A stretch of DNA of 17,469 nt from the NCBI GenBank assembly GCA_002381045.1, contig DFWT01000300.1, positions 1-17,469 of the forward strand, given 5' to 3'. The translations under genes and the position numbers were made by a program. This document shows positions 15,501 to 17,469 of the stretch, in pieces; position 1 is the first letter of the stretch, and every line of letters begins with the position of its first letter. The DNA comes from Rhodoferax sp. UBA4127. Its GTDB lineage: Bacteria > Pseudomonadota > Gammaproteobacteria > Burkholderiales > Burkholderiaceae_C. The notes under the pieces were generated by a model, which had not been told where the DNA came from, did no database searches, and saw only the letters and a list, made by a program, of their open reading frames with translations.

Positions 15501-15506
15501 AAGGAG
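15501..15506 (+). promoter_or_regulatory. Strong ribosome binding site
   Basis: AAGGAG, 6 nt before the ATG at 15513. It is the best Shine-Dalgarno match in the window, where most genes have weak ones, and supports the 65-aa reading frame being translated, perhaps abundantly. Confidence 0.75.
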
Positions 15507-15512
15507 CCTCTT

Positions 15513-15710
15513 ATGGAAGTTTCAGCCACCAAGTCTTCTGCTATGCAGACTACCCAGAAGCCGACCCAAGCCCAGATGACTCGCCAGCAGGAGCAAGTTC
15601 AGACGCGTGCCCGCGAGGCTGCACCCAAGCCGCCTGAACAGTCCAAACCGACTCCTGTGGTCAACACCCAGGGTCAAACGACCGGGCGACTGGTCAACGT
15701 GACCGCCTGA
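15513..15710 (+). CDS. Small Gln/Thr/Pro-rich protein with shared C-terminal tail, 65 aa
   Basis: Not recognised. The protein is hydrophilic and probably disordered: Thr/Gln/Lys-rich (MQTTQKPTQAQ), then a charged QQEQVQTRAREA stretch and a proline-rich piece (APKPPEQSKPTP). It has no signal peptide, membrane segment or cysteine. The last 17 residues (49-65), from VVN through QGQ and TGR to NVTA, match the C-terminus of the next protein at 10 of 17 positions. A strong ribosome site (AAGGAG) and an in-frame match to its neighbour argue that it is real despite its size. It probably forms a two-gene operon with the 134-aa gene 28 nt downstream. Function unknown; a cytoplasmic partner-binding tail or a secretion/anchoring tag are both only guesses. 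Confidence 0.72.
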   Translation: MEVSATKSSAMQTTQKPTQAQMTRQQEQVQTRAREAAPKPPEQSKPTPVVNTQGQTTGRLVNVTA

Positions 15711-15738
15711 CTCGGCATTCACCCTCCGAGCCACAAGC

Positions 15739-16143
15739 ATGGCTGGTCTAGCAGCAACCAACAGCGCCACACCATCGCTGCAGTCAACGCTGATTCGCAG
15801 CAGGCTCGATGCGGCGCGGCGTGAGGCTGAACAGGCGCAGGCTAATGTTCAAGAATTACGTGCCCAGGTGGATGCCGCAGAGGCTGAATCTCAAAAGCGC
15901 CAGGACAAAGTACGCACCCTGAACGGCGAAGTTCGACAGGCTGACCCAACCTATAACGCCAAAATTCAGGAAGCCAATGTGCCCTTGCCTGTGAAAACTC
16001 AGGCATCGCTGTTTAGTTTATTCAGTCCCACTAACTCCAAGCGTTTAGCTTCGGATGTCCTACAAAGCACAAACCCCATCGGGCGGGAGGTGATCAATGG
16101 TCAGGGACAAAACACCGGACGCATCATCAACCTCAGTGCCTGA
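15739..16143 (+). CDS. Coiled-coil protein with shared C-terminal tail, 134 aa
   Basis: Not recognised. After a short Ala/Ser/Thr-rich start, residues about 18-67 form a strong predicted coiled coil (RLDAARREAEQAQANVQEL and onward, rich in Ala, Glu, Gln, Arg). A linker with PLPVKTQASLFSLFSPTNSKR follows, and the protein ends with a 17-residue tail (118-134: VIN, QGQ, NTGR, INLSA) related to that of the preceding 65-aa protein. No signal peptide, membrane helix or cysteine is present. The ATG at 15739 has only a weak upstream GAG. The tail's exact placement at both C-termini, with different codons, indicates selection on the peptide rather than recent DNA duplication. It converges with the glutamate dehydrogenase gene, 34 nt away. 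Confidence 0.72.
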   Translation: MAGLAATNSATPSLQSTLIRSRLDAARREAEQAQANVQELRAQVDAAEAESQKRQDKVRTLNGEVRQADPTYNAKIQEANVPLPVKTQASLFSLFSPTNSKRLASDVLQSTNPIGREVINGQGQNTGRIINLSA

Positions 16144-16152
16144 CGGGACCAC

Positions 16153-16176
16153 CGGCTCAATCTGAAACCTGAGTCG
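16153..16176. terminator. Weak convergent-gene stem-loop
   Basis: CGGCTCA (16153-16159) pairs with TGAGTCG (16170-16176), 7 bp with one G-T wobble and a 10-nt loop, between the coiled-coil gene and the converging glutamate dehydrogenase gene. There is no T-run on either side, so terminator function is uncertain. Confidence 0.25.
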
Positions 16177-16177
16177 T

Positions 16178-17469
16178 TCAAGCCAAGTGGCGCAACTCGC
16201 GCAGGGCCACTGACACCGGGGCCAAATCCGGACCCTGCTGGCTGATCGTCTCAAGCAGCTGACACAAGCGTTCAATGGACGGCCCGTTGGTCTGCGACCA
16301 AGCGGCCACACCGTCAAATTTCGACAGCACGGTCAGGGTGATTTGGCTGGCGATGGCGTACACGTCATCGCGAGCGCTGCCGCGTGCCTGGGTCTGCCAG
16401 AGCGACTCGGTAGGCAACCGGTTGATCTGAACTCGCCAAGCGGTCAAGCCTAACGCGCTGTCGATATCAAAGTAGGTTTGCGCCACTTGAGCGAGCGTGC
16501 AGCTTGTCAACGTGGTGGTCAGGTCCACCAGATCGAGCGCCGGGAAAATGAACTCAAGCGCACTGAGATCACGTGCCAGATCAGGTGCTACGCCAGCTTG
16601 CACCAACTGCTGTGTGGCCTGCTCCCAACTGGCAAGCGCCTGCGCGGGTAGCCATGAACGCAGGTTACCGCGCAATTCCCGCGCACCTGGCTGGTAACGC
16701 GAAATCAAAGTCGGCAAATCAGAGTTTTTGAAGCGTGCACGCAGAATCCAGCGCGAGGCACGCTGAGCGATCGCAATCAGCTTGCACAACAAATCCAGTT
16801 GCAAAGTACTTGCTACTTGCCCGTCCAGCACATCAATCTGGTCCCACAGTGCTTCAAGGTCAAAGATCTCACGCGCCAGTGTGTAGGCACGAACCACATC
16901 CGCGGTGTTGGCGGCGGCTTCTGCTGCCAGGAAGTTAACAAAGGTGGCACCTGTGCGGTTCACCACGGTGTTGGTCACAAAGGTGGCAATGATTTCGCGT
17001 TTGAGCGGATGCTGATCAATCGCAGCGGCAAAGCGCTCGCTCAAAACCGGCGGAAAGTATGCCTTGAGCACCCGAACAAAGTACGGGTCATCCGGCAGGT
17101 TGCTGGCCAGCAGATCGGCATACACCGACATCTTGGCGTAGGCCAGTAACACTGCGCCTTCAGGGGCTGTCAGGCCCTTTTGCTGGGCCTGTCGACGATT
17201 GATTTCAAGGTCTGATGGCAGGAACTCAATCGTGCGGTGCAAACGCCCTGCCCCTTCCAGCCAATGCATCAAACGCTGCTGGCCGGCCAAGTAGTAGGCG
17301 GGGCGGTGGCAGGCCACATCGATGGCCTGGGTCTGGTAATAGTTGTCTGCCAGCACCAAGTGCCCCACCTGATCGGTCATAGAGGCCAGCAAATCGTTGC
17401 GCTGCTTAAGCGTCAAGTCACCAGCTTCCACCACGCGATCCAGCAAAATTTTGATATTGACTTCGTGGT
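16178..17469 (-). CDS. NAD-specific glutamate dehydrogenase, large type, C-terminal part
   Basis: About 430 C-terminal residues of the very large (~1600 aa) NAD-dependent glutamate dehydrogenase; the N-terminus and catalytic dinucleotide domain lie beyond the right window edge. The recognisable opening is EVNIKILLDRVVEAGDLT followed by KQRNDLLASMTDQVGHLVL and DNYYQTQA, then the characteristic C-terminal helical region (LPSDLEINRR, AYAKMSVYADLLAS, ATFVTNTVVNRTGATFVNF). The enzyme oxidises glutamate to 2-oxoglutarate and ammonia in the cytoplasm, normally in amino acid catabolism. The frame is open across the window edge, so any start codon seen here is not the true start. The stop is TGA at 16178-16180. 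Its position next to basic amino acid uptake genes fits use of amino acids as carbon and nitrogen sources. Confidence 0.93.
   Translation of the reverse strand, partial: HEVNIKILLDRVVEAGDLTLKQRNDLLASMTDQVGHLVLADNYYQTQAIDVACHRPAYYLAGQQRLMHWLEGAGRLHRTIEFLPSDLEINRRQAQQKGLTAPEGAVLLAYAKMSVYADLLASNLPDDPYFVRVLKAYFPPVLSERFAAAIDQHPLKREIIATFVTNTVVNRTGATFVNFLAAEAAANTADVVRAYTLAREIFDLEALWDQIDVLDGQVASTLQLDLLCKLIAIAQRASRWILRARFKNSDLPTLISRYQPGARELRGNLRSWLPAQALASWEQATQQLVQAGVAPDLARDLSALEFIFPALDLVDLTTTLTSCTLAQVAQTYFDIDSALGLTAWRVQINRLPTESLWQTQARGSARDDVYAIASQITLTVLSKFDGVAAWSQTNGPSIERLCQLLETISQQGPDLAPVSVALRELRHLA

Overview
The window looks like chromosomal DNA of a GC-rich betaproteobacterium, most likely a member of the Comamonadaceae (Rhodoferax/Polaromonas type). 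The basis is gene content (a large NAD-dependent glutamate dehydrogenase, an AttH/CrtC-like lipocalin protein, a His/Lys/Arg-type ABC operon containing an aspartoacylase-like gene) and a short AT-rich dispersed repeat of a kind I remember from this family. The family assignment is inference. No tRNA, rRNA, CRISPR array, insertion sequence, integrase or phage gene was seen.

Layout. (1) 104-2689 (+): a large FtsX/MacB-type ABC permease, possibly missing its partner ATPase upstream. (2) 2725-6893 (-): a two-gene signalling operon, a lipoprotein of the SsuA/NMT1 binding-protein type followed, with a GTGA overlap, by a membrane sensor that joins a PhnD-like periplasmic-binding domain to PAS-PAS-GGDEF-EAL; this is a candidate solute-to-c-di-GMP module with no transporter attached. 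(3) 6894-7138: divergent control region with two inverted repeats. (4) 7139-11345 (+): basic amino acid ABC uptake operon in the order binding protein, permease, permease, aspartoacylase/AstE-like hydrolase, ATPase, with a strong stem-loop after the binding-protein gene. (5) 11404-13548 (+): a PLP-dependent cysteine synthase-fold enzyme resembling L-cysteine desulfhydrase Cds1, then 3 nt later an AttH/CrtC-like lipocalin-fold protein. (6) 13639-15420 (+): an MsbA/ABCB-type half-transporter. (7) 15513-16143 (+): two small proteins of unknown function whose last 17 residues are clearly related. (8) 16178-17469 (-): C-terminal part of a large NAD-specific glutamate dehydrogenase, cut by the window edge.

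Themes. Much of the window concerns nitrogen and amino acid metabolism (uptake of basic amino acids, deacylation, cysteine breakdown, glutamate oxidation), which may be why these genes cluster. The most unusual signals are: the small-protein pair with a common C-terminal tail; the binding-protein/c-di-GMP pair; and at least four degenerate copies of a ~55-bp repeat, recognised by a fixed 19-nt spacing between a CCC-type block and an AGCTAT-type block. Two of those copies lie inside genes, same orientation and same reading frame, in regions that tolerate insertion.
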